Assembly (NCBI RefSeq): GCF_014284275.1
Contig: NZ_JACOFU010000005.1
Coordinates: forward strand, 186,001 to 250,000
Length of the DNA: 64,000 nt
From: Affinundibacterium amnicola
Lineage (GTDB): Bacteria; Pseudomonadota; Gammaproteobacteria; Burkholderiales; Burkholderiaceae_D
Direction: 5' to 3'
The translations under genes and the position numbers were made by a program. This document shows, one piece after another, positions 21,197-30,861 of this stretch (within the stretch, counting starts at the first letter, position 1; each line of letters begins with the position of its first letter). The notes under the pieces were generated by a model, which saw nothing but the letters and a program-made list of their open reading frames with translations, was not told where the DNA came from and ran no database searches.

Positions 21197-22723
21197 ATGG
21201 AAAAGAAGATGAGAGAAAATCGCATTAAGGATATCGTTATAGTGGGGGGTGGCACCGCTGGCTGGATGAGCGCTGCTGCATTAGTGCAGTTACTGCCGAA
21301 TGGATACAATTACCGTTTAGTGGAATCGGATCAAATCTCAACTATTGGCGTTGGCGAAGCGACGATTCCCAGCATTCGCAATTTCAATATGCATTTGGGG
21401 ATAGATGAGAATGATTTCCTCAGAAATACCCAAGGCACATTCAAACTCGGTATTGAGTTCGTGAATTGGGGAATCAATCATAGCAAGTATTTTCATGGAT
21501 TTGGCTCAGTGGGTCGTGATCAACCGACCGCGAATTTTTTCCATTACTGGCTCAAGCTCAATCAATTGGAGATGGTCGGCGGGCTAGAGCCGTATTCGAT
21601 TAACACTGTCGCCAGCATGCTCGGCAAATTCAGTATTGGCAGACCTGATCTGCCGAATTCACCTTTATCCGATCTCTCTTATGCGTATCATTTTGATGCT
21701 GGTTTGTATGCCCGCTACCTACGTGCCTATGCTGAGCAGCGTGGTGTCAAACGTATTGAAGGAAAAATCGTACAAACCTTGCTGCGACAAGACGATGGAT
21801 TTGTCGAAGCCTTAGTGATGGAGAACGGTGAAAAAATTAGCGCTGATTTCTTCATTGATTGCTCCGGCATGGTTGGCTTGCTAATCGAGAAAGCCTTACA
21901 AACAGGTTACGAAGATTGGAGCCATTGGCTGCCTTGCGATACCGCAATCGCAGTGCCTTGTGAGCTAGCGGGATCGGCACAGGCACACACCCGTTCAACT
22001 GCACATAGCGCGGGCTGGCAATGGCGTATTCCCTTGCAACATAGAATCGGCAACGGGCATGTGTTCTCCAGCCATTTTATGGATGCAGCACAGGCCCAAG
22101 ACATTTTGATGAAGAATTTGGATGGCAAAGCTTTAGCCGAGCCGCGCCAAATCAAGTTCACCACGGGCAAACGTAAAAAGGCTTGGAATAAGAATGTGGT
22201 CGCAATTGGTTTATCGGGTGGTTTCATGGAACCTCTTGAATCGACTAGTATTCACATGGTGAAAACAGGCCTGATGCGCCTGATTAGCTTTTTCCCAGAT
22301 AAAGACTTCGATCAAGTGGATATCGATAACTACAATCGATTAACGGATAAAGAATACGCCCAGATCCGTGACTTCTTGATTTTGCATTACAAAGTGAATC
22401 AACGTGATGATGCCGAATTTTGGCGCTATTGCCGCAATATGCCAGTGCCGGATAGTTTGCAGTTAAAGCTCGATCTGTTTGCAAGCAATGGACGTATCTT
22501 GCGCGAAAACGAAGAATTGTTTCCAGAAGATAGTTGGTTACAAGTCATGCACGGGCAGGGCATGCGTCCGCGTCGATACAATCCAGTGGTCGATCAACGT
22601 AGCAAAGAAGAAATCGCAGGTTTCCTGCACAATACACAAGCGGTGATCCGTAAGTGTGTCGATGCGATGCCAACGCATTTGGAGTATATTCGCGCGAATT
22701 GCATGGCCAAGCCTATGGTCTGA
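21197..22723 (+). CDS. Flavin-dependent (tryptophan) halogenase family protein, copy 1
   Basis: A 508-residue member of the tryptophan 7-halogenase family. The FAD motif GGGTAGW is at residues 17-23. The catalytic lysine equivalent is K83 in TFKLGIEF, the halogenase signature WxWxIP at W274-P279, and the acidic residue in MEPLEST at E345; these match positions known in PrnA. All key residues are present, so activity is plausible, but the substrate is unknown; homologues beside TonB receptors are common and mostly uncharacterised. An internal ATG at 21209 has a better-placed purine-rich leader (GGAAAAG). A close paralogue lies at 49660. Confidence 0.9.
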   Translation: MEKKMRENRIKDIVIVGGGTAGWMSAAALVQLLPNGYNYRLVESDQISTIGVGEATIPSIRNFNMHLGIDENDFLRNTQGTFKLGIEFVNWGINHSKYFHGFGSVGRDQPTANFFHYWLKLNQLEMVGGLEPYSINTVASMLGKFSIGRPDLPNSPLSDLSYAYHFDAGLYARYLRAYAEQRGVKRIEGKIVQTLLRQDDGFVEALVMENGEKISADFFIDCSGMVGLLIEKALQTGYEDWSHWLPCDTAIAVPCELAGSAQAHTRSTAHSAGWQWRIPLQHRIGNGHVFSSHFMDAAQAQDILMKNLDGKALAEPRQIKFTTGKRKKAWNKNVVAIGLSGGFMEPLESTSIHMVKTGLMRLISFFPDKDFDQVDIDNYNRLTDKEYAQIRDFLILHYKVNQRDDAEFWRYCRNMPVPDSLQLKLDLFASNGRILRENEELFPEDSWLQVMHGQGMRPRRYNPVVDQRSKEEIAGFLHNTQAVIRKCVDAMPTHLEYIRANCMAKPMV

Positions 22724-22758
22724 CCATGTTTTTATGCGGCATTTGATTGGCGTTGAAG

Positions 22759-22790
22759 CCACCAACACTGACAAGTCTTGGTGGTTTTTT
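22759..22790 (+). terminator. Intrinsic terminator after halogenase copy 1
   Basis: CCACCAA / TTGGTGG stem (7 bp, 12-base loop) followed by six Ts. Confidence 0.85.
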
Positions 22791-22959
22791 CTATCTAAGG
22801 GTTTATACCCACACTGGAACTTGCATCAGGCTTCCTAGTCGAAGTCGAGTGAAAGTAATATGGAAGTGATGAGAAGTCCTTTGCTCATAAGCGCTAAGCC
22901 CGAAGTTTCTTCGCACTCCTATCTTTCATACTTCCTACAACAAAAATAGAGGCAAGATC

Positions 22960-24876
22960 ATGCAAGAATTCAAGAAAAAATTCAAACAACGCCCAGTAGG
23001 CATACTGACTTTGTGCATTCTGATTGGGTTTAGTCCCCTTAGTTTGGCGCAAGATGCCACAACAAAAAAGATTATTGAAATCGGTACCCAAGATCCACAG
23101 GTCATGACGTGGTTGGATATTTTGACTAATCGCTTTGGCGGACGCATGACAGGTAGCGACAATTACACGCATGCCGCGCGTTGGACACAAAGTCAGATGC
23201 AGCAATGGGGTATCGAGGCGAACCTAGAAGAAGCAGGGCAGCAGAGTTTAGGATTTAATCGCGGCCCTTGGTTTGGTAAGCTCGTCGCTCCAGTTGAAAA
23301 GCCGTTGCGTTTTGGTACCCCAAGCTACACCGCTGGCACTAAGGGCGTGCAACGCGGGCCAGCCGTTTTGGGGCCGGCAAATGAGACAGAAGCGCAAGCG
23401 CGTATGGCAGAGTTCAAAGGTGCTTGGGTCTTGATTGCCGGAGAAAGTCGCGGCATGGGACGCGATGGTCGAAAAGAATATAAACCTGATGCGGTCACTT
23501 TGAAGCTAATGGAAGCGGGCGCACTTGGTACTTTGCAAGCCGGAAAAGATCCTTTAACGCTACTTGATGCCAAACCAACGAGCTGGGATAAGTTACCGAC
23601 CTTACCTGATATTAAACTTAGTGCAGGCCAATACCAAGAGATTCAGGAACAGATTAAGAAAGGTGAAAAGCCAGAATTGGAATTTGATATTCGCAATTGG
23701 TTTTTCCCTGGCCCAGTGCCGTTTCATAATGTTGTCGCACGAATTCAGGGGGTAGAAAAACCCGACGAGTACGTGATCATTGGTGCGCATCTCGATAGCT
23801 TTGATAGCGCAACTGGCGCCGTCGATGACGGTTCTGGAATGTCTCCAACAATAGAGGCGATGCGTCTGTTGGCAAAAGCTGGCGCAAAACCTAAGCGTAG
23901 TATCGTGATGCTAGCTTCGGCAGGGGAAGAGCTTGGTATTTTGGGTGCGGCAGCTTACGCTGAAAAACACGCAAAAAGTATGGATAAAGTTGTCATGATG
24001 CTGAATCGTGATGGTGCACCTGGAGCGATCTCAGGGATTACTGTTCCGACTGCATGGAAGGCGCCGTTTGAGCGTGTCGCAAAGAGTCTGCAAGGACAGT
24101 CCAATGAATTTGGTTTTGAAGTGAAAACCAGCGATTATCCACGCGTGCGTGCCGAAGCACTGTCTGGTACCGATGCGTCAGCCTTCTCCATGAAGGGCGT
24201 GCCTACGCCATCCGCAGCGAATAAGACAGATTTTGTGTATGGCCGAACTTGGCATACTTTGCTAGACACTTATAACGAAGTTGTTCCATATGCGAAAGCG
24301 CAACAACATTCCGCCATCGCAATCGCCCTGATGGCTTATGAAGTTGCGAATGCGCCAGAAAATTTAAGTCGTGAAGGCTATTATTTACCATCGGGCTTAT
24401 ATACCGAGTTAGTGACAAATCAAGGCAATGTCTTGCTTGAATTACGCCCAGAACTTGCACCAGCAAATGTCGCTCGTCTAGTCGGTCAGCTCGAATCCAA
24501 TTTCAAACCACCTGCGTTCAATCCTGGCGCGGCACGACCAAGTACACCAGCTCCTCCGATTGGCCAGACAAAAATGGTCGATGGGAAATGGATCGTCAGT
24601 TTGAATGGAAAATGGCCTGATGCGGCACTCAACGATTCCGTGAAGACAACGCAGCCATCAAACGGGCATTCGCTGGCGATCAATGCACAAGGTCATTTAT
24701 TGATTAGCGCTGCCGATGCCATATTGTCGCCAGAATTTATTGTGATTGGGAAGCTGATTGCAGGCCAAGATGCTTTGATGAAGTTAGACGCAGCTGGCGA
24801 GTTAAGGCAAATTCGCGTTATTCGCGTCGGTACTGATGCCAAAGCATTTCTTGGTGAAGGACAGCAGAAGAAATAA
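22960..24876 (+). CDS. Secreted M28 metallopeptidase with C-terminal cyclophilin-like domain
   Basis: A 638-residue protein with a signal peptide (ending SLAQ, about residue 31). The M28 aminopeptidase core shows the two-zinc ligands: GAHLDS (near 275-280), AVDDGSG (near 286-292), AGEELGILG (near 321-329), NRDG, and WHTLLDT (His near 431). From about residue 481 to the end the sequence resembles a cyclophilin-type peptidyl-prolyl isomerase: LVTNQGNVLLELRPELAPANVARL at its start and FIVIGKLIAGQDALMKL at its end. The middle of that domain has a proline-rich insertion and lacks the usual active-site FHR motif, so it is probably a non-catalytic domain. It is flanked by its own terminator. Confidence 0.85.
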   Translation: MQEFKKKFKQRPVGILTLCILIGFSPLSLAQDATTKKIIEIGTQDPQVMTWLDILTNRFGGRMTGSDNYTHAARWTQSQMQQWGIEANLEEAGQQSLGFNRGPWFGKLVAPVEKPLRFGTPSYTAGTKGVQRGPAVLGPANETEAQARMAEFKGAWVLIAGESRGMGRDGRKEYKPDAVTLKLMEAGALGTLQAGKDPLTLLDAKPTSWDKLPTLPDIKLSAGQYQEIQEQIKKGEKPELEFDIRNWFFPGPVPFHNVVARIQGVEKPDEYVIIGAHLDSFDSATGAVDDGSGMSPTIEAMRLLAKAGAKPKRSIVMLASAGEELGILGAAAYAEKHAKSMDKVVMMLNRDGAPGAISGITVPTAWKAPFERVAKSLQGQSNEFGFEVKTSDYPRVRAEALSGTDASAFSMKGVPTPSAANKTDFVYGRTWHTLLDTYNEVVPYAKAQQHSAIAIALMAYEVANAPENLSREGYYLPSGLYTELVTNQGNVLLELRPELAPANVARLVGQLESNFKPPAFNPGAARPSTPAPPIGQTKMVDGKWIVSLNGKWPDAALNDSVKTTQPSNGHSLAINAQGHLLISAADAILSPEFIVIGKLIAGQDALMKLDAAGELRQIRVIRVGTDAKAFLGEGQQKK

Positions 24877-24903
24877 GTCTAAGATTTTTTAGCCATCGAC
24901 CAA

Positions 24904-24935
24904 GCCCGCCAGAGACAAATGGCGGGCTTTTTTTT
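24904..24935 (+). terminator. Intrinsic terminator after the M28 peptidase
   Basis: GCCCGCCA / TGGCGGGC stem of 8 bp with an 8-base loop, followed by eight Ts. Confidence 0.92.
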
Positions 24936-25121
24936 GAATTTGATTTTGCAATTCGCACCGAAATCAGAGTGACTGACGCATTAATCCTACCTACTGATCG
25001 CATTTTCCTAGAGTTAGAAGCGCACTTTCGAGAACATAAACATGTGTTGACCTGTTTCATCGATAGGAAAGCACAGGGTTTTTGAAACACTTTATCCAAC
25101 TAACATTTTAGGATTTTATTT

Positions 25122-25520
25122 ATGCGACATTACGCGAACTTGAACTTACTACCTCAATGGATTTTACGTGCGCTGATTGCGCTAGCCAGTTTGAGCTTAA
25201 TTGCCTGCGGCAGTAGTGGTCATGTGGACGATCGCGGCAGCGAAGTGAAAGTCGATGGACACAAACTCGATAGCATCATTAATAAATCAGGGCGCTATAA
25301 CGTGTATATCACCGGCACCAGTAATAACATCGTCATCGCCGAAAAAAATCAAGTCGGCAGAATTCGCGTTACGGGTGTTAATAATGATCTCAGCATACGC
25401 AGCGGTGCAACAGTGGAACAAATAGATCTGGAAGGCGAGGGAAATACTTTGTATATTCCAAAGGGGCTGGTTTCACGCATCACTAAGAGTGGAATTGGGA
25501 ATAAAATTGTCGAGCGTTAA
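25122..25520 (+). CDS. DUF3060-like lipoprotein
   Basis: A 132-residue predicted lipoprotein: a hydrophobic N-terminus ending in the lipobox LIAC (Cys near residue 29), then short asparagine/glycine-rich repeats such as GTSNNIVI, GVNNDLSI and GEGNTLYI, typical of the DUF3060 beta-strand repeat family. Function is unknown. It stands alone, with about 245 bp upstream and 298 bp downstream that show no convincing gene. Confidence 0.75.
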   Translation: MRHYANLNLLPQWILRALIALASLSLIACGSSGHVDDRGSEVKVDGHKLDSIINKSGRYNVYITGTSNNIVIAEKNQVGRIRVTGVNNDLSIRSGATVEQIDLEGEGNTLYIPKGLVSRITKSGIGNKIVER

Positions 25521-25818
25521 TCTTGACAGTGTTGATGGTACGAGGCCGTGGACTTGATTACATGGCTTACCAGTAAAACCATCCTCTCTAGGATCGAGCC
25601 TATTGCTAATTTGATGAATTCAGCTGCAAAATTGTGGCACTAAATTTTTGCAGTTGATTAACCTAGAAACCTCAGTTGGACGAGTTCGAGTGTGCAATCG
25701 AATTCGTAGCGCCATCAACAAAATGGTGAACAGGAAAAACATCGAAAAAATGAATGTTCATGTGACTTTCAAGAGAGAATTAAGTGGTCAATTGAGGTTT
25801 CTAGCTTAAAGGTTTCTG
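25521..25818. other. Intergenic stretch, nothing recognised
   Basis: I see no convincing ORF, strong promoter or hairpin here; moderately AT-rich. Confidence 0.5.
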
Positions 25819-26187
25819 ATGTTGCGATATCTGGCTTTGCTGTTGGCGTGTCTATTTTTGATTTTGGCGATCATAGGAATCTTTTTGCCCGGATTGCCAA
25901 CGGTGCCCTTTCTTTTATTGGCGGCTTGGTTTTCAGCACGTAGTTCTCCACGTTTGCACCAATGGCTGCATCGTCACCCGATCTTTGGCAAATTGCTGAC
26001 AGATTGGGAAACCAATAAAAGCATTTCCAGAAAAAGTAAAATCATCGCTGTGCTGATGCTAATGTTGAGTTACGCGCTCATGCTGGTGCGTGTTGACAAT
26101 AGTTGGATATTGATTAGCGTTGGCTTGCTATTCTTGCTTGTCGCAGTGTTTCTAGTCAGCCGACCTGAACCCCACCGAATTAGCTGA
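25819..26187 (+). CDS. DUF454 (YbaN) family inner-membrane protein
   Basis: A 122-residue protein of three or four hydrophobic helices with the DUF454 signature FLPGLPTVPFLLLAAWFSARSSPRLHQWLHRHPIFG near residues 20-57. The family is of unknown function. The next gene begins 39 bp downstream on the same strand. Confidence 0.9.
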   Translation: MLRYLALLLACLFLILAIIGIFLPGLPTVPFLLLAAWFSARSSPRLHQWLHRHPIFGKLLTDWETNKSISRKSKIIAVLMLMLSYALMLVRVDNSWILISVGLLFLLVAVFLVSRPEPHRIS

Positions 26188-26226
26188 CGTTTCAGTATTT
26201 TTGCAAAATCCACATTCTTCGAATTT

Positions 26227-26790
26227 ATGAGCCGTTTCCGTAATTTACTCTTATTGTTTGCCTTATTAGCCCTCACCTCGTGTTCCAAAAAAGCAGAATT
26301 TAAGCCATTTATATCGAAGGACGGGCGGTTTGAAATTGCATCACCGACGTCGATGCAGTACAAGTCGCAATTAAGTCATTTCGAGAATGGCGAGGTCACC
26401 ATGCATTCTTATGCTGGAGAGCGGGACGGTGTGGTGTACACCATCAATTATTTCGACATACCGAAAGTAATTAACGACGAATGGCGCCGTATCACCACTT
26501 CAGCTTACGAAATTCCCACGCTTCAAACGATGTTAGAGGCAAATGCTTGGGTTGCTGAAGATAGAAAAGGCGATGAAGTCAAAATATCTGAAACGGAAGT
26601 GGCACGTGGTGAACATTTCGCCGCGACGACAAAAGGCAAAACGCAGAACCTTTACATCCGGGTTTTGTGGATCGGAAATCGCTTTTATCAAGTGATGGTG
26701 GGCTATCCGCCTAAGCCATCTTATCAGCAAGAAATGGATGCAAAGAAATTTGTTTGGTCACTGAAGCTGCATTCCGCGATGCAAAATTAA
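26227..26790 (+). CDS. Unknown lipoprotein
   Basis: A 187-residue predicted lipoprotein: hydrophobic N-terminus and lipobox LTSC (Cys near residue 19), followed by a mixed alpha/beta domain (SKDGRFEIASPTSMQYKSQ, YTINYFDIP, IRVLWIGNRFYQVMVGYP). The ending resembles soluble lipoproteins that pair a strand-rich core with a C-terminal SxKL-like end. I do not recognise a named family. Confidence 0.7.
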   Translation: MSRFRNLLLLFALLALTSCSKKAEFKPFISKDGRFEIASPTSMQYKSQLSHFENGEVTMHSYAGERDGVVYTINYFDIPKVINDEWRRITTSAYEIPTLQTMLEANAWVAEDRKGDEVKISETEVARGEHFAATTKGKTQNLYIRVLWIGNRFYQVMVGYPPKPSYQQEMDAKKFVWSLKLHSAMQN

Positions 26791-26930
26791 ACGGCGGTTT
26801 ATTTTTTTGCAGTTCAGATATCGATTAATGCAATTCGTCGGTTTCTTTAAAGACCAATAAGAGAAAGAAAATATCATCGCTTTTCGTCAAGAATGGGATC
26901 GTCCATTTGTAAAAAACGAAAGGAAATGAA

Positions 26931-28460
26931 ATGAAGCAACAAGCCATCACCCTCGCTGTATTCGCGCTAATCAGTTCACTTAGCGACGATCTCAAGGCGC
27001 AAAGCCCGGCGCAGCCGCAAACATCGATCGGCACACAAGCGGTGAAATCAGAAAACTTGGAACGCGTTCTGAATACCAAGTTAATTGAACAATTTTCACC
27101 GGGCTTGTCGGTAGCAGTCGTCGCTGATGGAAAAGTTGTTCTGTCTAAAGGCTTCGGAAAAACGCAAATCGGTGGCTCTGTTGCCATCACTCCCGATACC
27201 CCATTCTATATAGCATCAAGCACGAAATCTTTCACCGCCCATATTGCTTCGGATGTTGCCAAAACCAAGCCAATGTTGATGACAACACCAGTGCAAAAGC
27301 TCATGCCGACTTTACGCTTTCATCCTAGCGTGAAGGCAGACGAAGTGACGCTGGAACGCCTGCTGAATCACACGCACGGCATTAGCGGGGATGGCCCTGT
27401 GACTTATCGAACGGCATTCACTGGTGAATTTCAATCAACCCAAGAATTACTCAGTTTCTTGCCGCATCATCCAGCCTCTGTGGCTGGGAATAGTTTTGAA
27501 TATTCAAATCTTGGTCCAGTACTGGCAGGGTATATCCTTGAGCACCTCACCGGAAAACCTTGGCAAAACTTAGTGGATGAAGAAATCTTTAAGCCGTTGA
27601 ATATGCGCAATAGCGCGAATCGTTTGAGTCAGTTAACGCAAGGTGAAATTGCGCAAGGACATGAATTCTTTGGTGATGCTTTTAGTCTTAGCCCAGCGAA
27701 GAAAATCGATAAGAACATGCATGCCGCTGGCGGTACCTATAGCAGCGCAAATGATCTGGCGGCTTGGTTAGGCGTGCACCTGCAACAAGGAAGTTGGCAG
27801 GGAAAAACAATCTTTCCACCGGAACTAATCGCAGACGCTTGGAAGCAAACCGCCTCGCAAAATCGCATGGTGGCTGGAATGAAACGGGTTGGTTGGTCGT
27901 TAGGTTGGGATATCGCTGAATATAAAGGGCAAAAAATCTATCTGCGTCCAGGTGGTTTCACTGGCTATAGCGCACACATGTCGATGATGCCAGAACGTGG
28001 TCTTGGTGTTGTTGTACTGAGTAATGGCGGAACGCTCTCCGGCATGATGAACCAACATATCGTTGATGTGATCTACGCTAACTTGTTAAACGAACCTGAT
28101 CACGATGCGCGACGAATCGACGCCGAGAATAAACTACAAGCAAATTACGCGAAAATGCTACAAGCACAACTCGCCGAGAAACAAAAACGCGCAGCACGTC
28201 AACAACCATTACCGCTGCCAATGACAACTTATGCAGGAAGCTTTGTGAACGAACTTGGTACCCTGCAATGCCAAATCAAAGACAATCAATTGGTGTTAAA
28301 GATGGGGATTGCAGAGGCAGTGACAGAAGTCTTTAAAGCCGATGAACATGCATTTAGAACTGAATTATTGGGACGCGGACAAATCCTCACTTATGTGATG
28401 AAAGACGGCCAAGTGACAGGGGTGAATTTGGGAGAGAAGTTCTTCCCCAAGAAAAATTAA
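26931..28460 (+). CDS. Secreted serine hydrolase of the beta-lactamase (class C/PBP) fold
   Basis: A 509-residue protein with a signal peptide ending DLKAQ. The beta-lactamase fold is shown by the SxxK motif SSTKS (near residue 96), the second-motif tyrosine in YSNLG (near 197) and a late GGFTGYSAH motif. A C-terminal domain of about 100 residues (TTYAGSFVNELGTLQCQIKDNQLVLK) resembles DUF3471, often fused to this fold. Likely substrates are peptides or esters; a true beta-lactamase role is not implied. GAAAGGAAATGA gives the ribosome site at the chosen start. Confidence 0.85.
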   Translation: MKQQAITLAVFALISSLSDDLKAQSPAQPQTSIGTQAVKSENLERVLNTKLIEQFSPGLSVAVVADGKVVLSKGFGKTQIGGSVAITPDTPFYIASSTKSFTAHIASDVAKTKPMLMTTPVQKLMPTLRFHPSVKADEVTLERLLNHTHGISGDGPVTYRTAFTGEFQSTQELLSFLPHHPASVAGNSFEYSNLGPVLAGYILEHLTGKPWQNLVDEEIFKPLNMRNSANRLSQLTQGEIAQGHEFFGDAFSLSPAKKIDKNMHAAGGTYSSANDLAAWLGVHLQQGSWQGKTIFPPELIADAWKQTASQNRMVAGMKRVGWSLGWDIAEYKGQKIYLRPGGFTGYSAHMSMMPERGLGVVVLSNGGTLSGMMNQHIVDVIYANLLNEPDHDARRIDAENKLQANYAKMLQAQLAEKQKRAARQQPLPLPMTTYAGSFVNELGTLQCQIKDNQLVLKMGIAEAVTEVFKADEHAFRTELLGRGQILTYVMKDGQVTGVNLGEKFFPKKN

Positions 28461-28525
28461 TCCTTACTTGGTGGCCTACAGATCATCTATTTTTCTGGTT
28501 TGATAATGTAAATTATAGTATTAAA

Positions 28526-28548
28526 ATAAGAATCTCCCGGATTCTTAT
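28526..28548. other. Inverted repeat in the 28461-28662 gap
   Basis: ATAAGAATC / GATTCTTAT, a perfect 9-bp stem with a 5-base loop but no T-run on either strand. It could be a weak terminator or a protein-binding site. Confidence 0.4.
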
Positions 28549-28662
28549 ATTGATCTAGTCGGCACGTTTGCGTGTTGGGCTTAATTTGCTTCTTTAAGCG
28601 GATCGATGGGCGGGTCTGTGTGAGCAGATTCTGGAGGTTTATATAAATGGAGGCTTCAACGG

Positions 28663-29064
28663 ATGAGTTCTGCGGCTAACTTTAAACTGATTTTGTCTGG
28701 CGTTGCTGAGATGCTAGTTGATCTTGGTTTTCGGCGAAAAGGCGCGTGGTTTACTAAGTGCCCGCCTGACTCAAAGTTTTTCATTTGTATTAATTTGAGA
28801 AAGATTCCGCAATTTGCGACGAAGCGAACAGTTTTTCAAATTGTCTCCTATGCTGGCATTCGACCGACAGAAGAGACAATTGCTATAAGCTCTTTAGATC
28901 AAGCCCTCACTTTAGCAAGCTTTGAGCATCATATAGTTGAAAACCAAATGGAAAAATTCTGGACCGTGTGGCCCTCATCCAATGTGGATGAGATGATTGA
29001 GACACTCAATACGCAAATTTGTGTGCACAGTATTGCTGCACTTGAAGAATTTTCTTCGAAATAA
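28663..29064 (+). CDS. Unknown protein, DUF4304-like
   Basis: A 133-residue soluble protein. The opening (FKLILSGVAEMLVDLGFRRKGAWFTK, then hydrophobic strands) resembles DUF4304-type proteins, but I cannot assign it firmly. TTG/ATG choices are limited; ATG 28663 is used. It is 29 bp upstream of a DMP19-like gene. DUF4304 proteins occur among toxin-immunity and small accessory genes, a weak hint only. Confidence 0.6.
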   Translation: MSSAANFKLILSGVAEMLVDLGFRRKGAWFTKCPPDSKFFICINLRKIPQFATKRTVFQIVSYAGIRPTEETIAISSLDQALTLASFEHHIVENQMEKFWTVWPSSNVDEMIETLNTQICVHSIAALEEFSSK

Positions 29065-29093
29065 AGCCTATCTTTTTTTGTAGGGAACTGCTG

Positions 29094-29585
29094 ATGAATA
29101 CAGAAGAAATACCTAGTTACTGGGATGTGCTAGAACCAGTCTGGGGCAAGGCTGATATTCATAAAACGCCTGACATATTCTTGACCCAATTTAAGCAATT
29201 GCCACAAGCAGTCGGTGATTTATATGCCGCACACTGGCTGGTATCTGAAGTGGTGAATGGTGCATTCCCACAGTTTTTCTCGAACTCGACTGGTGTGTTA
29301 GCACCCGAGGCGCTTACTGCACTGAGAAGAATTGGGCTAGATGATGCTGCTGAGATCACAGAGGCGTGTATGACTTTTTTTGGTGAAGAATACCCACGTG
29401 ACCGTGATACGCGGGCAAACATGATTGATTGGGTATGGGGTGAGAATTTATCTGAAGATGATGAATATAATCTCGATATCCTGCTTGATCTATCTGGACA
29501 ATTTTTAGATGCTCTTGGCAAAGATCTGCAGGCATTTAATCTTGCCGCGGATGCTTATGCGCTTCGGTATCTGAATTCGCTGTGA
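29094..29585 (+). CDS. DMP19 / DUF4375 family protein
   Basis: A 163-residue acidic protein with the family core YAAHWLVSEVVNGAFPQFFSNSTGVLAPEALTALRRIGLDDAAEI near residues 43-88. The Neisseria DMP19 member mimics DNA and blocks a repressor, but most members are uncharacterised and often act as immunity-like or accessory proteins. The strong excess of Asp/Glu fits DNA mimicry. The ATG at 29094 follows GGGAACTG. Confidence 0.8.
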   Translation: MNTEEIPSYWDVLEPVWGKADIHKTPDIFLTQFKQLPQAVGDLYAAHWLVSEVVNGAFPQFFSNSTGVLAPEALTALRRIGLDDAAEITEACMTFFGEEYPRDRDTRANMIDWVWGENLSEDDEYNLDILLDLSGQFLDALGKDLQAFNLAADAYALRYLNSL

Positions 29586-29615
29586 TAACTTCGTATAGTC
29601 GATCCAATAATTAAC

Positions 29616-29933
29616 GTGCAAATGAACTATCCTTCGAAAAAAAGCATCGTCATCATCGCCGTATTTTTACTGATATTAATCCTTCCATTCGTCGTTATAC
29701 ACATTAAGTTTGTTTATCCAGTCGATTCATTCTGTCGCAATATTGAAAATGATGAGACGCGAGAACAAATTATATTAGCTGGAAAAGCAAAAGGTTTCTT
29801 TATATGGAAATGGCAAGAAGATGAAATGGTTTGGATCGTTAATCATAATGAAGGGCCTTTGTTCCGTGTCGCATGTTCAGTGCGATTTAAAGATGGAAAG
29901 CCTATACAAAAAGGGACCGTCTTTGCTGATTGA
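29616..29933 (+). CDS. Small single-pass membrane protein, unknown
   Basis: A 105-residue protein with one hydrophobic segment (about residues 10-30) and a C-terminal soluble part with WKWQEDEMVWIVNH. No family recognised. The start is GTG 29616 or ATG 29622; neither has a strong ribosome site. Its end overlaps an upstream extension of the next ORF by a few bases. Confidence 0.55.
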   Translation: MQMNYPSKKSIVIIAVFLLILILPFVVIHIKFVYPVDSFCRNIENDETREQIILAGKAKGFFIWKWQEDEMVWIVNHNEGPLFRVACSVRFKDGKPIQKGTVFAD

Positions 29934-29977
29934 ACGAATCGTTTATGATGCTTCCACACTTACCTCAAGGAACCACA

Positions 29978-30817
29978 ATGCAAGTTCAAAAAATCGCAGC
30001 CTTTTCAGATGGTGATGTCGGCGGTAATCCCGCTGGTGTTTTGATTGCAGATCAATTTCCATCCGACACTGAGATGCAGAAAATCGCTGCTGATGTGGGA
30101 TTTTCTGAGACGGCATTCGCCGTTCAAGCTGGCGCTGATTGGCGTGTGCGTTACTTTTCCCCAGAATCTGAAGTGCCATTTTGTGGTCATGCGACGATCG
30201 CGCTGGGCGCTGCGCTCGCAATGCAGCAGGGTGATGGCGTATTTTCTTTGCAGTTGAATCAAGCCAAAATTACAGTTGATGGCCATCGTGATGGCAGTAC
30301 CATTTCTGCTGCCTTGCAATCGCCACCGACGCGCAGTGCCGCAGCATCTCCACAACTGATCGCTGAAGCGCTCGCGATGTTTGCTTATAGCGAGGCTGAT
30401 CTTGATCCGCGTATTCCTCCCGCGCGTATTCATGGTGGTGCCGATCATTTAGTGCTTGCGCTGAACTCGCGACAGGCTTTAAGTGCGATGCGCTACGAAT
30501 TATCAGTTGGTCGTGTATGGATGAATCGCGAAGCTCTGGTCACTATTCTTTTCGTATTTGCCGAGACCAATCAACTCTTCCACACTCGCAATGCGTTTGC
30601 TTCTGGCGGTGTGTTGGAAGATCCGGCAACAGGTGCGGCGAGTGCGGCATTTGCTGGCTATTTACGTGATCTTGCTTGGCCGCATGGCGGGCATATTGAT
30701 ATTGTTCAGGGGGAAGACATGGGAATGCGCTCTCGCATTGCCGCCGATATTGGTGCGGAACCAGGTGCATCGATTCGCGTTTCTGGTGCAGCGCGATTGA
30801 TGACAACATCCATGTAA
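29978..30817 (+). CDS. PhzF family isomerase/epimerase-like protein
   Basis: A 279-residue PhzF-fold protein. The conserved FSDGDVGGNPAGVLI N-terminus, SETAF and RYFSPESEVPFCGHATIA (near residues 55-72) contain the family's catalytic Glu and glycine-rich loop. A late EDPATGAASAAFAGYL matches the second half-domain. PhzF proteins catalyse isomerisation or hydride-shift reactions; the substrate is unknown. ATG 29978 preceded by AAGGA is preferred over an upstream TTG at 29930. Confidence 0.88.
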   Translation: MQVQKIAAFSDGDVGGNPAGVLIADQFPSDTEMQKIAADVGFSETAFAVQAGADWRVRYFSPESEVPFCGHATIALGAALAMQQGDGVFSLQLNQAKITVDGHRDGSTISAALQSPPTRSAAASPQLIAEALAMFAYSEADLDPRIPPARIHGGADHLVLALNSRQALSAMRYELSVGRVWMNREALVTILFVFAETNQLFHTRNAFASGGVLEDPATGAASAAFAGYLRDLAWPHGGHIDIVQGEDMGMRSRIAADIGAEPGASIRVSGAARLMTTSM

Positions 30818-30861
30818 TTTAGACTTCGTCCACCCTCACGAAGATAAAAGGAATGTGATTG

